Of a stretch of 13,693 nucleotides of DNA, positions 7,207-13,693 are shown piece by piece. Each line of letters opens with the position of its first letter. The first letter of the stretch is position 1. The DNA is from Alcaligenaceae bacterium (GTDB lineage: Bacteria > Pseudomonadota > Gammaproteobacteria > Burkholderiales > Burkholderiaceae_B). The notes beneath the pieces were generated by a model. It saw only the letters and a list, made by a program, of their open reading frames with translations, had not been told where the DNA came from and did no database searches. A program made the translations under genes and the position numbers. The DNA lies in NCBI GenBank assembly GCA_947380655.1, contig CANCRX010000079.1:1-13693 (forward strand), written 5' to 3'.

Positions 7207-7950
7207 TCACGCAGCAATAGCCAAAAACTCGTCAGCAACTAAAGCGGCACCACCCACCAACGCTCCGTCGATGTCTGGCATGGAAAACAAACTGGCGGCG
7301 TTAGAAGCCTTCACACTGCCACCATACAAAATCTGCACATTACCCGCACCAATCGCCTGCAACGCAGCGCGAATCGCAGCATGGACTTCCTGAGCTTGCT
7401 CGGGAGAGGCTGTTCGTCCTGTCCCGATTGCCCAAACGGGTTCGTAGGCAACGACTAATTTATTGACCGACTCAGCGCCCAGGGCAAGCACAGGCGCGAG
7501 TTGACGTTCAATCACAGCGACAGCCTGACCTGCATCACGCTCGGCCAAGGACTCACCGACACAAACAACTGGAATCAGACCCGCAGTCAAAGCAGCCTGG
7601 GCTTTATCCGCAACCAGCTGATCCGTCTCGGCATGCATCGAGCGGCGCTCTGAATGACCGACCAGCACCCAGGTTGAGCCGAAGTCCTTGAGCATCGAAC
7701 CCGACACCTCGCCCGTGAAAGCGCCCTGCTTCTGTACGCTGATATCCTGCGCACCCCAGGAGATCGAGGAGCCTTTGAGCGCCTCGCTGGCTTGTGCAAG
7801 GTAGGGGAATGGTACACAGACAGCAATTTGCGTCGTCGATACGGCTGGGCGCAAAGCGGCGAGCAATTTGGCGTTATCAGCCAGATTGCCGTGCATTTTC
7901 CAATTACCAATCACCAAGCGGTTACGCGATTGTTCGTGAGCTGTTGTCAT
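7207..7950 (-). CDS. tpiA: Triosephosphate isomerase
   Basis: This cytoplasmic enzyme interconverts dihydroxyacetone phosphate and glyceraldehyde 3-phosphate in glycolysis and gluconeogenesis. All catalytic residues are visible (numbered from the chosen start): Asn16 and Lys18 in GNWKMHG, the electrophile His99 in VGHSERR, and the base Glu170 in AYEPVWAIGTG. The mobile loop AIGTGRT and the phosphate-binding motifs YGGSVKASN and LVGGAAL are also present. From ATG 7950 the protein has 247 residues, the usual length. In-frame ATGs at 7962 and 8001 would only add an unrelated N-terminal extension, and none of the three has a clear Shine-Dalgarno. The upstream oxidoreductase gene ends 57 bases away, so the two are probably co-transcribed, with secG next. 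Confidence 0.97.
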   Translation of the reverse strand: MTTAHEQSRNRLVIGNWKMHGNLADNAKLLAALRPAVSTTQIAVCVPFPYLAQASEALKGSSISWGAQDISVQKQGAFTGEVSGSMLKDFGSTWVLVGHSERRSMHAETDQLVADKAQAALTAGLIPVVCVGESLAERDAGQAVAVIERQLAPVLALGAESVNKLVVAYEPVWAIGTGRTASPEQAQEVHAAIRAALQAIGAGNVQILYGGSVKASNAASLFSMPDIDGALVGGAALVADEFLAIAA

Positions 7951-8007
7951 ATCGATTGCCATAGCGGATAAAACGTTACAAAACCAGGATAAACCCGGCA
8001 TTGTAGC

Positions 8008-8985
8008 TTATGGAACCAAGATAATTTTGCCGATCGGCTCACCCGCCTCCATCATGGCATGTCCCTTTGCAGCCTCTTCCAGGGGGAGCGTTGCATAAAT
8101 AATCGGCTTGATCTTGCCCGCGGAAAGCAAAGGCCAGACATGTTTTTGGAGATTTTTAGCGATTTCGCCTTTAAACGCCACTGGACGTGGCCGCAAGGTC
8201 GAACCAGTTATGGTCAGGCGGCGTCGCATCAACTCGCTGGAATCAAACAGTGATTTGCTTCCGCCCAAGGTGGCGATTACAACAATCCGCCCGTCATCAG
8301 CCAGACATTTGATATCCCTGCCAATATAGTCACCTGCGACCATATCCAGAATGACATTCACCCCCTTACCACCTGTCAAGGTCTTGATTTCAGCCACGTA
8401 ATCCTGAGTTTTGTAATTGATGCCCTTGACTGCGCCCAGCGCCTCAACGGCACGCACGCGCTCGTCGCTACCTGCTGTCGCATAGACCTGATGACCCATC
8501 GCGGTTGCCAGCTGAATGGCCGTCGTGCCGATCCCACTCGCCCCGCCATGCACCAGAAAGGTCTCGTCACCGCTCAGTGCGCCGCGATCAAAGACATTGC
8601 TCCAGACCGTGAAATAGGTTTCTGGCAATCCTGCAGCCTCGATCATTGAGAGTCCCGCAGGAATGGGCAGGCATTGTTCAATAGGCGCTACACAATACTC
8701 AGCATAGCCACCTCCTGCGACCAGTGCACAGACCTTGTCACCGACTTTAAATCCACCCGCAGCCAAGTCTCCACCTACGACTTCACCTGAAATCTCCAGT
8801 CCAGGCAGATCCGTGGTGCCTGGCGGTGGGGCATAGCTACCCATGCGTTGAAAGACATCAGGGCGGTTAATCCCTGCGGCAGCCACTTTGATCAGGACTT
8901 CTCCCTGACCCGCGACGGGCTCCGGACGCGTAGTTGGAACCAGTACTTCAGGACCACCTGGGCAGGAAATTTCAATTGCGCGCAT
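8008..8985 (-). CDS. NAD(P)H-dependent quinone oxidoreductase, PIG3/zeta-crystallin type (MDR superfamily)
   Basis: The protein belongs to the zinc-independent medium-chain dehydrogenase/reductase family and probably reduces quinones with NADPH. The N-terminal GroES-like domain (about 1-120) has GINRPDVFQRMG, PGLEISGEV and KVGDKVCALVAGGGYAEY. The Rossmann domain (about 125-270) carries the nucleotide-binding stretch HGGASGIGT (146-154). There is no structural zinc Cys cluster. The C-terminus has the family ending PIGKIILVP. At 325 residues it is full length. The ATG is preceded by GGAG at 5 bases. In many betaproteobacteria this gene directly precedes tpiA and secG, as here. The exact substrate cannot be told from sequence. 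Confidence 0.93.
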   Translation of the reverse strand: MRAIEISCPGGPEVLVPTTRPEPVAGQGEVLIKVAAAGINRPDVFQRMGSYAPPPGTTDLPGLEISGEVVGGDLAAGGFKVGDKVCALVAGGGYAEYCVAPIEQCLPIPAGLSMIEAAGLPETYFTVWSNVFDRGALSGDETFLVHGGASGIGTTAIQLATAMGHQVYATAGSDERVRAVEALGAVKGINYKTQDYVAEIKTLTGGKGVNVILDMVAGDYIGRDIKCLADDGRIVVIATLGGSKSLFDSSELMRRRLTITGSTLRPRPVAFKGEIAKNLQKHVWPLLSAGKIKPIIYATLPLEEAAKGHAMMEAGEPIGKIILVP

Positions 8986-9003
8986 GACAACTCCAGAACA
9001 GTT

Positions 9004-9050
9004 TTCGTAAATCGTTTATTATGACGGTCTTCGCGAAATAATTCGTAAAT
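9004..9050. repeat. Direct repeats and palindrome in the divergent oxidoreductase / tRNA-Ser spacer
   Basis: TTCGTAAAT occurs at 9004-9012 and again at 9042-9050. Between them, TTCGCGAAAT at 9030-9039 resembles them and contains the 8-bp palindrome TTCGCGAA. They lie just upstream of the oxidoreductase start on the minus strand and could be operator sites, but no known regulator motif is recognised. Confidence 0.35.
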
Positions 9051-9114
9051 ATCTTTCAGTCTTTTAGCTGATCGAGCCTGTGAAAACAGCCCTCAGGATA
9101 TACAAATATTTCCA

Positions 9115-9204
9115 GGAAGCGTGGCCGAGTGGTTTAAGGCACCGGTCTTGAAAACCGGCGAGGGTTCACGCCCTCCGTGAGTTCGAATCTCACCGCTTCC
9201 GCCA
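9115..9204 (+). tRNA. tRNA-Ser (anticodon UGA)
   Basis: This is a complete class II tRNA. The acceptor stem GGAAGCG pairs with CGCTTCC, the D-arm carries GGTTTAAGGC, and the anticodon stem CCGGT/ACCGG holds loop CTTGAAA with anticodon TGA. A long variable arm (GAGGGTTCACGCCCTC), T-loop GTTCGAATC, discriminator G and an encoded CCA (9202-9204) follow. It reads UCA-type serine codons. The strand is opposite to the upstream oxidoreductase gene, with a 129-base divergent spacer. Confidence 0.97.
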
Positions 9205-9215
9205 GAATCTTTGCC

Positions 9216-9241
9216 AAAGCCATCCTACGGGGTGGCTTTTT
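9216..9241 (+). terminator. Rho-independent terminator after tRNA-Ser
   Basis: A 10-bp stem (9216-9225 with 9230-9239, one G-T wobble) with loop TACG is followed by T residues. It starts 11 bases after the CCA end of tRNA-Ser, so the tRNA is a single-gene unit. Confidence 0.88.
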
Positions 9242-9465
9242 ATTTGGCGCCCATCGTCCGCTATCTGCCACGTTCAGACTCTTGATAAATTCTGCTTTGC
9301 GTCCCTTATTCGGCCAAAGAGGACATTAAGCAAGCCATTCATGCAGCGCAAGATTTTGATGGTTGAATTGTCATAACCAACTTAATTTGTAGGTATTATT
9401 AAATGTAATTTTTACAAATTTTGGTGCTTACAGAGATAAATTGTTCGTGCTAGGGGAATACTTGA
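9242..9465. other. Intergenic region upstream of the DUF1254 lipoprotein gene, with an inverted repeat
   Basis: No gene is called here. An 8-bp perfect inverted repeat, AATTTGTA at 9384-9391 and TACAAATT at 9413-9420, spans a 21-base AT-rich spacer about 45 bases before the next start codon and could be an operator. A stop-bounded frame at 9289-9366 (ending KQAIHAAQDFDG) has no usable start codon and may be a decayed gene end or chance. The segment is a transition from the tRNA-Ser terminator to the exported-protein cluster. Confidence 0.35.
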
Positions 9466-10971
9466 ATGAACACTTGCAAAGTAAAGCCATTGATATGGAT
9501 TGCTTTTTTATTCTCCGTTACCTTTCTTTTTAGTGGTTGTACCGAGAAAGCTGATCCGGTTGCGCAAGCCGACAAGAGGGATGCGGCTACAGGAATCCAA
9601 ACGCCAAGCATTGCCGAGGTCAAGGCTATTGCTGAGGAAGGATTTATCTATGGACTTCCTCTCGTGACGAATTATGCGATCAATTACGATTTCTTCTTGA
9701 ATCGTAATTCTGGACAATGGAAGGCCCCTTTCAACAAGATTTTCAATGAGAATCGTGTTTTTACTTACAAAGATACAGCGGTTGTTGCGCCGAACAGTGA
9801 TACACCCTATTCAATGCTTGGCATGGACTTACGAGTCGAGCCGTTAGTCATTTCTATTCCTGCTGTTGATAAAAAACGCTACTTTTCAGTGCAATTAGTC
9901 GATGGGAATACCTTTAATTTTGGATACATGGGTAGTCGCCCAACGGGGAATGAAGCGGGAAGCTATATGGTGGTCGGTCCTGACTGGCAAGGAGAGACGC
10001 CTGCCGGCATTAAGAAAGTCTTTCGTTCCTCCACACAATTTGCATTAGCTATTTTTAGAACTCAATTATTTGGGCCAACGGATATGCCCAATGTCAAAAA
10101 AGTGCAATTGGGGTATAGGTCTCAACCACTATCTGCCTTCTTAAATCAGCCTGCACCTATTGTCGGTCCATCAATTGATTACCCCAAAATTGATAAAGAA
10201 TTGGTAAAGACCAATTTTTTTGAGTATCTGGACTTCGTGCTTCAGTTTGCTCCCTCAGGACCCGAAGAGAAAGATATTCGCGCAAAGCTCGCCCGCATCG
10301 GTGTCGGACCAGGAAAGACCTTTAATTTCAAGGATCTCTCAGTAGAGCACAAGGCTGAAATCGTGCTGGGGATGAAAGAAGGTGAAAAGAAGGTGGAGGA
10401 GAAGGTTGCCCAGATTGGAAAAAATATCAACGGCTGGAATGTCGGGTCTGCATACGGGGATCGGGATTTTTATCAGGGTAACTGGCTCTTGAGGGCTGCC
10501 GCGGCTAAGGCTGGCATCTATGGGAATTCGGCTGATGAAGCGATGTATCCCATGACGCGCAAAGATGTGAACGGAAACGATCTAGATGGCAGTAAACATA
10601 ATTACACGCTGACTTTTGCAGCTAAGCAGTTACCACCAGTTAATGCATTCTGGTCTTTGACAATGTACGACGGCAAAACGCAGTTATTAATTGAAAATCC
10701 AATTAGTCGATATTTAATTAATTCGCCCATGTTGTCGAAGATGAAAAAGAATAAGGATGGTTCGCTTACTATTTATATCCAGAATGCATCACCTGGAAAA
10801 GCAAAAGAAGCAAACTGGTTGCCCGCCCCAGACGGTCCAATCTATTTAGTGATGAGACTGTATTGGCCAAAAACAGAAGCGCCTTCTATTTTGCCTCCTG
10901 GTGAAGGAACGTGGAAAACTCCCGGTGTTGTTGAGTCAAAGAGCAAACTAACTACCGCAACAAGGCGGTAA
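9466..10971 (+). CDS. DUF1254/DUF1214-domain lipoprotein
   Basis: This is a predicted lipoprotein of unknown biochemical role. The N-terminus has a charged start, a hydrophobic core and the lipobox LFSGC, so Cys25 should be lipidated. About residues 50-200 match the DUF1254 style (AEEGFIYGLPLVTNY, VVAPNSDTPYSMLGMDLR, KKRYFSVQLVDGNTFNFGY). About 375-485 match DUF1214 (LTFAAKQLPPVNAFWSLTMY, SRYLINSP, then NWLPAPDGPIYLVMRLYWP). The domain order and 501-residue length are typical of the family, whose function is not established. AGGGGA lies 8 bases before the ATG. Base composition is AT-rich compared with the following gene (about 40% GC in 10081-10200 by hand count). It is followed at 16 bases by another exported protein, probably in one transcript. 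Confidence 0.9.
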   Translation: MNTCKVKPLIWIAFLFSVTFLFSGCTEKADPVAQADKRDAATGIQTPSIAEVKAIAEEGFIYGLPLVTNYAINYDFFLNRNSGQWKAPFNKIFNENRVFTYKDTAVVAPNSDTPYSMLGMDLRVEPLVISIPAVDKKRYFSVQLVDGNTFNFGYMGSRPTGNEAGSYMVVGPDWQGETPAGIKKVFRSSTQFALAIFRTQLFGPTDMPNVKKVQLGYRSQPLSAFLNQPAPIVGPSIDYPKIDKELVKTNFFEYLDFVLQFAPSGPEEKDIRAKLARIGVGPGKTFNFKDLSVEHKAEIVLGMKEGEKKVEEKVAQIGKNINGWNVGSAYGDRDFYQGNWLLRAAAAKAGIYGNSADEAMYPMTRKDVNGNDLDGSKHNYTLTFAAKQLPPVNAFWSLTMYDGKTQLLIENPISRYLINSPMLSKMKKNKDGSLTIYIQNASPGKAKEANWLPAPDGPIYLVMRLYWPKTEAPSILPPGEGTWKTPGVVESKSKLTTATRR

Positions 10972-10987
10972 ATATTAGGAGATGGAC

Positions 10988-11773
10988 ATGAAAAAAATGA
11001 CAGATATGATTGTGAAAGCAGCAGCACTGATGCTTATGTTGCTGGTTGGCATCACGCCGGCCCTGGCCGAGCAGAATGTTGGCCTGAAGGATCCGTGTCC
11101 GATCAAGATTGAGAACTGGCGCGGCAAGGCATTCTACGAAATTCTTTTCATGAACCGCGAGGCCAACGGCAGCGGGAGCGGCTACTACTACAATTCTCTT
11201 GGCAAGGACCTTGAGGCGCCCAACGACGTAATGGACGCCCGCTTCCGCGCACTGGATGCAGAAACCTTGAAAAAGCAATACGGGAGCGATGGCGTCCTCT
11301 TCAATGGTCCGCGCCGTCTCGTGGCAAACAGCATAACGGGGATGGCCTGGGATAGTTGCAAGGAGAGAGTGATTGCCACGATTCCCTTGCGTGTGCTTGG
11401 CCTCTTCGAAACCCCTGACCTCAGCAAGGCGGTCTCCGGAACGCTGCCTACCTATAAGGTGCTGATCTCTAAACGTAGCAATACCTTTACCTTCAATGCA
11501 GGTGAAACAGTGTATGAGCTGATCACCCCCGAGGGCGCCGTATACACCATGTTCAGTTTGTCACTGAAGTTTGACCCCAAGAACACCATCGAAAGCCTGC
11601 CCACCCTTGGCAAGCGCCTAACCTTACCGGAGGGATGGAACTTCAGATCGCGCAAGTTGGACAAGGACATGACGCTGACGTCCACCGCTGATTCCAACCC
11701 GCCTAACACCATCGTTCTCGACCAGCTTGAGGGCAACTACCAATACAACGCTGACGCCAGCGCCAAAAAGTAG
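10988..11773 (+). CDS. Exported protein of unknown function
   Basis: I do not recognise a named family. The protein starts with a Sec signal peptide (residues 1-27, cleavage expected after ALA) and is otherwise soluble, about 234 mature residues. Two cysteines, Cys37 (KDPCPIKI) and Cys124 (WDSCKERV), could form a disulfide in the periplasm. Segments such as FNGPRRLVANSITG and ELITPEGAVYTMFS suggest a beta-rich fold. The start at 10988 is chosen because AGGAG (10977-10981) lies 6 bases upstream; the ATG at 10982 is too close to it. Only 16 bases separate it from the DUF1254 lipoprotein gene, so the two are likely partners. The GC content is clearly higher than in that gene (about 57% in 11161-11280 by hand count), which suggests a different origin. 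Confidence 0.87.
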   Translation: MKKMTDMIVKAAALMLMLLVGITPALAEQNVGLKDPCPIKIENWRGKAFYEILFMNREANGSGSGYYYNSLGKDLEAPNDVMDARFRALDAETLKKQYGSDGVLFNGPRRLVANSITGMAWDSCKERVIATIPLRVLGLFETPDLSKAVSGTLPTYKVLISKRSNTFTFNAGETVYELITPEGAVYTMFSLSLKFDPKNTIESLPTLGKRLTLPEGWNFRSRKLDKDMTLTSTADSNPPNTIVLDQLEGNYQYNADASAKK

Positions 11774-11878
11774 CACGATACTAACTGGCGACAGCGGTTG
11801 ACATAGACACATACATGCCATCTCTCAGTCATAATACGTATTGTCACTGCACTAAGAAACAAACAATAAGGAGCCGTT

Positions 11879-12052
11879 ATGTCATTCGCTAAATTTCTTA
11901 CTATCGTTTCACTGGCGATTGTCGTGACGGGCTGCGCAAACGATGGCACAGCGCCTAACTGGGAGGGCTATGCGATCCTCCCAAACATGACGAACATCCC
12001 GACCGTGCACTACACGCCAGATGGCTTTGATACACCCTATGACTATTACTGA
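11879..12052 (+). CDS. Small (57-residue) lipoprotein of unknown function
   Basis: A short open frame begins with ATG after a strong ribosome binding site (AAGGAG, 5 bases before the start) and ends with TGA. The N-terminus MSFAKFLTIVSLAIVVTGC is a lipoprotein signal with lipobox VTGC, giving lipidated Cys19 and a 39-residue mature peptide. The mature part is rich in Pro, Thr and aromatics, ends TPYDYY, and has no lysine or arginine. It lies 105 bases after the exported protein gene and 54 bases before the methyltransferase gene. Function is unknown. The combination of ribosome binding site, lipobox and codon pattern makes chance unlikely. Confidence 0.75.
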   Translation: MSFAKFLTIVSLAIVVTGCANDGTAPNWEGYAILPNMTNIPTVHYTPDGFDTPYDYY

Positions 12053-12106
12053 TCACGTCAAATTCTGAATAAACCACCAATACTTAAACGATTAAAAAAC
12101 AACAAT

Positions 12107-12664
12107 ATGAAGTTAAACATTGGCTGTGGTCTGAACAAAGTTAAAGGTTTTATCAATATTGATAAATATGCAGCATCCAATCCCGATCAGGTGATAGATG
12201 CTGAAATTACACCCTGGCCATTTGAATCAGATCAAATCGACGAAGTACTGTTTAATCACTCGCTTGAGCACATGGGTGCGGATACCGAAGTATTTCTGAA
12301 CATAATGAAAGAACTCTACCGGGTATGCAAGCCAGGTGCGAAAATCCAGATTAATGTTCCACATCCGCGACACGACAGCTACCTAGGGGATCCGACTCAC
12401 GTCAGAATTATTTCTCCTCAAGTACTTTCACTCTTCAGTAAAAAATTAAACCAACAGTTAGCCACAGAAGGCGTGCCGAACACGCCTCTGGGCATCTATC
12501 TCGATATCGATTTCGAAATCAAACATGTCAAACAAATGCTAGAAGAAGAATATCTGATGCTTTTCCAGCAAAAGAAAATCTCCGAGCGCGAGTTAGTCAA
12601 AATGATCAGTGAACGAAACAACATCGTGACCGAATATCAGATCACGCTCGAAGTCATTAAGTAA
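12107..12664 (+). CDS. Class I SAM-dependent methyltransferase
   Basis: This is a predicted cytoplasmic methyltransferase of the small Rossmann type found in glycan and surface-modification clusters. Motif I is LNIGCGL (3-9), followed by the acidic ribose-binding segment FINIDKY. Further along come TPWPFESDQIDEVLFNHSLEH (the family's pre-motif and VLEHL-like motif), ELYRVCKPGAKIQINVPHPRH, and a late helical tail. At 185 residues it is on the short side. No clear Shine-Dalgarno precedes the ATG. The next gene starts 12 bases after its stop, so the two form an operon. The acceptor substrate is unknown; a sugar or polyketide-like group on a glycan is a guess based on the glycosyltransferase-like neighbour. 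Confidence 0.87.
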   Translation: MKLNIGCGLNKVKGFINIDKYAASNPDQVIDAEITPWPFESDQIDEVLFNHSLEHMGADTEVFLNIMKELYRVCKPGAKIQINVPHPRHDSYLGDPTHVRIISPQVLSLFSKKLNQQLATEGVPNTPLGIYLDIDFEIKHVKQMLEEEYLMLFQQKKISERELVKMISERNNIVTEYQITLEVIK

Positions 12665-12676
12665 CGCCCTACAGCG

Positions 12677-13693
12677 ATGAGCAACTCAACTGAAGCAATC
12701 GCACAATATGAAACCAACATTGCGCGCGACCCTACAGATATTGCTTCACTCAATCAGCTCGCCATGCTTAAGGCCTCAGCTGGTCAGCATGACGATGCGC
12801 TGGTCCATATTTCTGCAGCACTCAAACTCGCACCGAATCATCCTTTACTGCATTACAACCTCGGCCAGGTGCATGGCAGTGCTGGGCGCTATGAGGATGA
12901 GATCAAAGCCTATCAACAGGCAATCGCACTCAAACCGGATTTTGTAGAAGCCTACGTCAATATGGGCGTGGCCCTTCGTGACATGCAGCTGTTTGACGAA
13001 GCCTTTGAGGCCTTTAAACAAGCTCTCCGACTCAATCCCGACCACCCAGGAGCTCGCACGAATCGCGCGCAAACCAATCTGATACTGGGGAATTTTGAAC
13101 ACGGCTGGCGCGAGTATGAGTGGCGCTGGCAGGACGGTCATCAACAGCACGAGATCAAAGGACCACGCTGGAATGGAAAGGCCTCGCTCAAAGGCAAACG
13201 GTTACTGGTCCATGCGGAACAAGGCTTAGGCGATACGATTCAGTTTGTACGGTACCTGGAGCAGCTCAAAGACTTGGGCGCCACCATTATCCTGCGTGTA
13301 CAGCCACCACTATTGGGTCTTCTTTCTGACTATTCAGGCGCAGACTTGGTCATTGATAGCCAAGCACCCCTGCCGGCCTTTGATTTTCACATGCCACTGT
13401 TGAGTTTGCCCCATCAACTTTACACACGCCACCCTGCTATCCCTGCCTCGCATCACTATTTAAAAGCAAACCCAGCAAAGGTTGCGCAGTGGTCGGCGTG
13501 GCTGTCAGCTGAGTTGAATCGCAAACCTGCAACGCACACCTCGTCTGAGAAAAGAAAACTCAAAGTAGGTCTCTGCTGGTCTGGCAGCACCTATCATCTG
13601 AACGATCAGCATCGCTCAATGCGACTCGCGCAATGGAGTGCTTTGCTAAATCAGGACTGTATCTTTGTCTCGTTACAAAAAGAAATTCGAGAA
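12677..13693 (+). CDS. TPR protein with glycosyltransferase-like C-terminal domain, 5' part (runs off the window)
   Basis: From the ATG at 12677 the frame is open for 339 codons to the end of the window without a stop. Residues about 21-125 hold three tetratricopeptide repeats (for example ALVHISAALKLAPNH, YQQAIALKPDF, FKQALRLNPDH), with a partial fourth ending at the family hallmark HGWREYEWRW. From about residue 165 the sequence resembles the GT-B type, glycosyltransferase family 9/41-like domain: KRLLVHAEQGLGDTIQFVRYL, then KVGLCWSGSTYHLNDQHRS and FVSLQKE close to the edge. Such proteins are thought to add sugars to proteins or surface polymers, with TPRs binding the acceptor. No clear ribosome binding site is seen, so translation may be coupled to the methyltransferase gene 12 bases upstream. 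Confidence 0.9.
   Translation, partial: MSNSTEAIAQYETNIARDPTDIASLNQLAMLKASAGQHDDALVHISAALKLAPNHPLLHYNLGQVHGSAGRYEDEIKAYQQAIALKPDFVEAYVNMGVALRDMQLFDEAFEAFKQALRLNPDHPGARTNRAQTNLILGNFEHGWREYEWRWQDGHQQHEIKGPRWNGKASLKGKRLLVHAEQGLGDTIQFVRYLEQLKDLGATIILRVQPPLLGLLSDYSGADLVIDSQAPLPAFDFHMPLLSLPHQLYTRHPAIPASHHYLKANPAKVAQWSAWLSAELNRKPATHTSSEKRKLKVGLCWSGSTYHLNDQHRSMRLAQWSALLNQDCIFVSLQKEIRE

Noticed and set aside
6537..9204. Attachment-site duplications of the tRNA-Leu or tRNA-Ser 3' ends
   Set aside because: Reading both strands by eye, I found no second copy of either tRNA 3' end in the window, and no integrase gene.
9289..9366. Stop-bounded reading frame ending KQAIHAAQDFDG as a gene remnant
   Set aside because: There is no start codon, no recognisable family and only 25 residues; it may be chance.
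11798..11837. TTGACA followed by CATAAT/TAATAC as a promoter for the small lipoprotein
   Set aside because: The spacing is about 26 bases, too long for a sigma-70 promoter, and no -10 box sits at 16-18 bases.
1..13693. CRISPR arrays, insertion sequences, toxin-antitoxin or phage-defence genes
   Set aside because: No regularly spaced repeats, transposase motifs or recognisable defence proteins were seen in any frame.

Overview
The window looks like a chromosomal segment of a Gram-negative betaproteobacterium, most likely Burkholderiales (an Oxalobacteraceae-like organism such as Undibacterium is my guess). The grounds are the block quinone oxidoreductase - tpiA - secG - tRNA-Leu(GAG), which is a typical betaproteobacterial arrangement, the moderate GC content, and the many exported or lipidated proteins. 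The taxonomic call is inference from gene order and protein style, not from a search.

Region 1 (1-6268) is a type I secretion module. It opens with the 3' end of a Thr/Ala-rich protein that may be the secreted substrate. A strong intrinsic terminator follows, then a three-gene operon: a TolC-family outer-membrane channel, an ABC transporter with a degenerate C39 peptidase-like domain, and an HlyD-type adaptor. The last two overlap by 4 bases. Together they form a LapE-LapB-LapC-like exporter. A LuxR/NarL-type response regulator lies convergent to the operon. It has Glu where the phospho-accepting Asp is expected, which suggests activity independent of phosphorylation.

Region 2 (6269-9241) is housekeeping. 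After an AT-rich spacer come tRNA-Leu(GAG) with its terminator, secG, tpiA and a PIG3-type quinone oxidoreductase, all on the minus strand. A divergent tRNA-Ser(UGA) with its own terminator follows. In many Burkholderiales the nuo operon follows tRNA-Leu; here the secretion module sits there instead.

Region 3 (9242-12052) lies downstream of tRNA-Ser and encodes three exported proteins: a DUF1254/DUF1214 lipoprotein, a periplasmic protein of unknown function just behind it, and a 57-residue lipoprotein. Base composition differs between the first two, so the region looks like a mosaic.

Region 4 (12107-13693) holds a small SAM-dependent methyltransferase and, 12 bases later, the start of a TPR/glycosyltransferase-like protein that runs off the window. 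These probably modify a surface glycan or protein.

No CRISPR array, transposase, integrase or rRNA was seen. I found no clearly new system. The best candidates for a second look are the regulator with the substituted phospho-site beside the secretion operon, the truncated putative substrate, and the trio of exported proteins behind tRNA-Ser.
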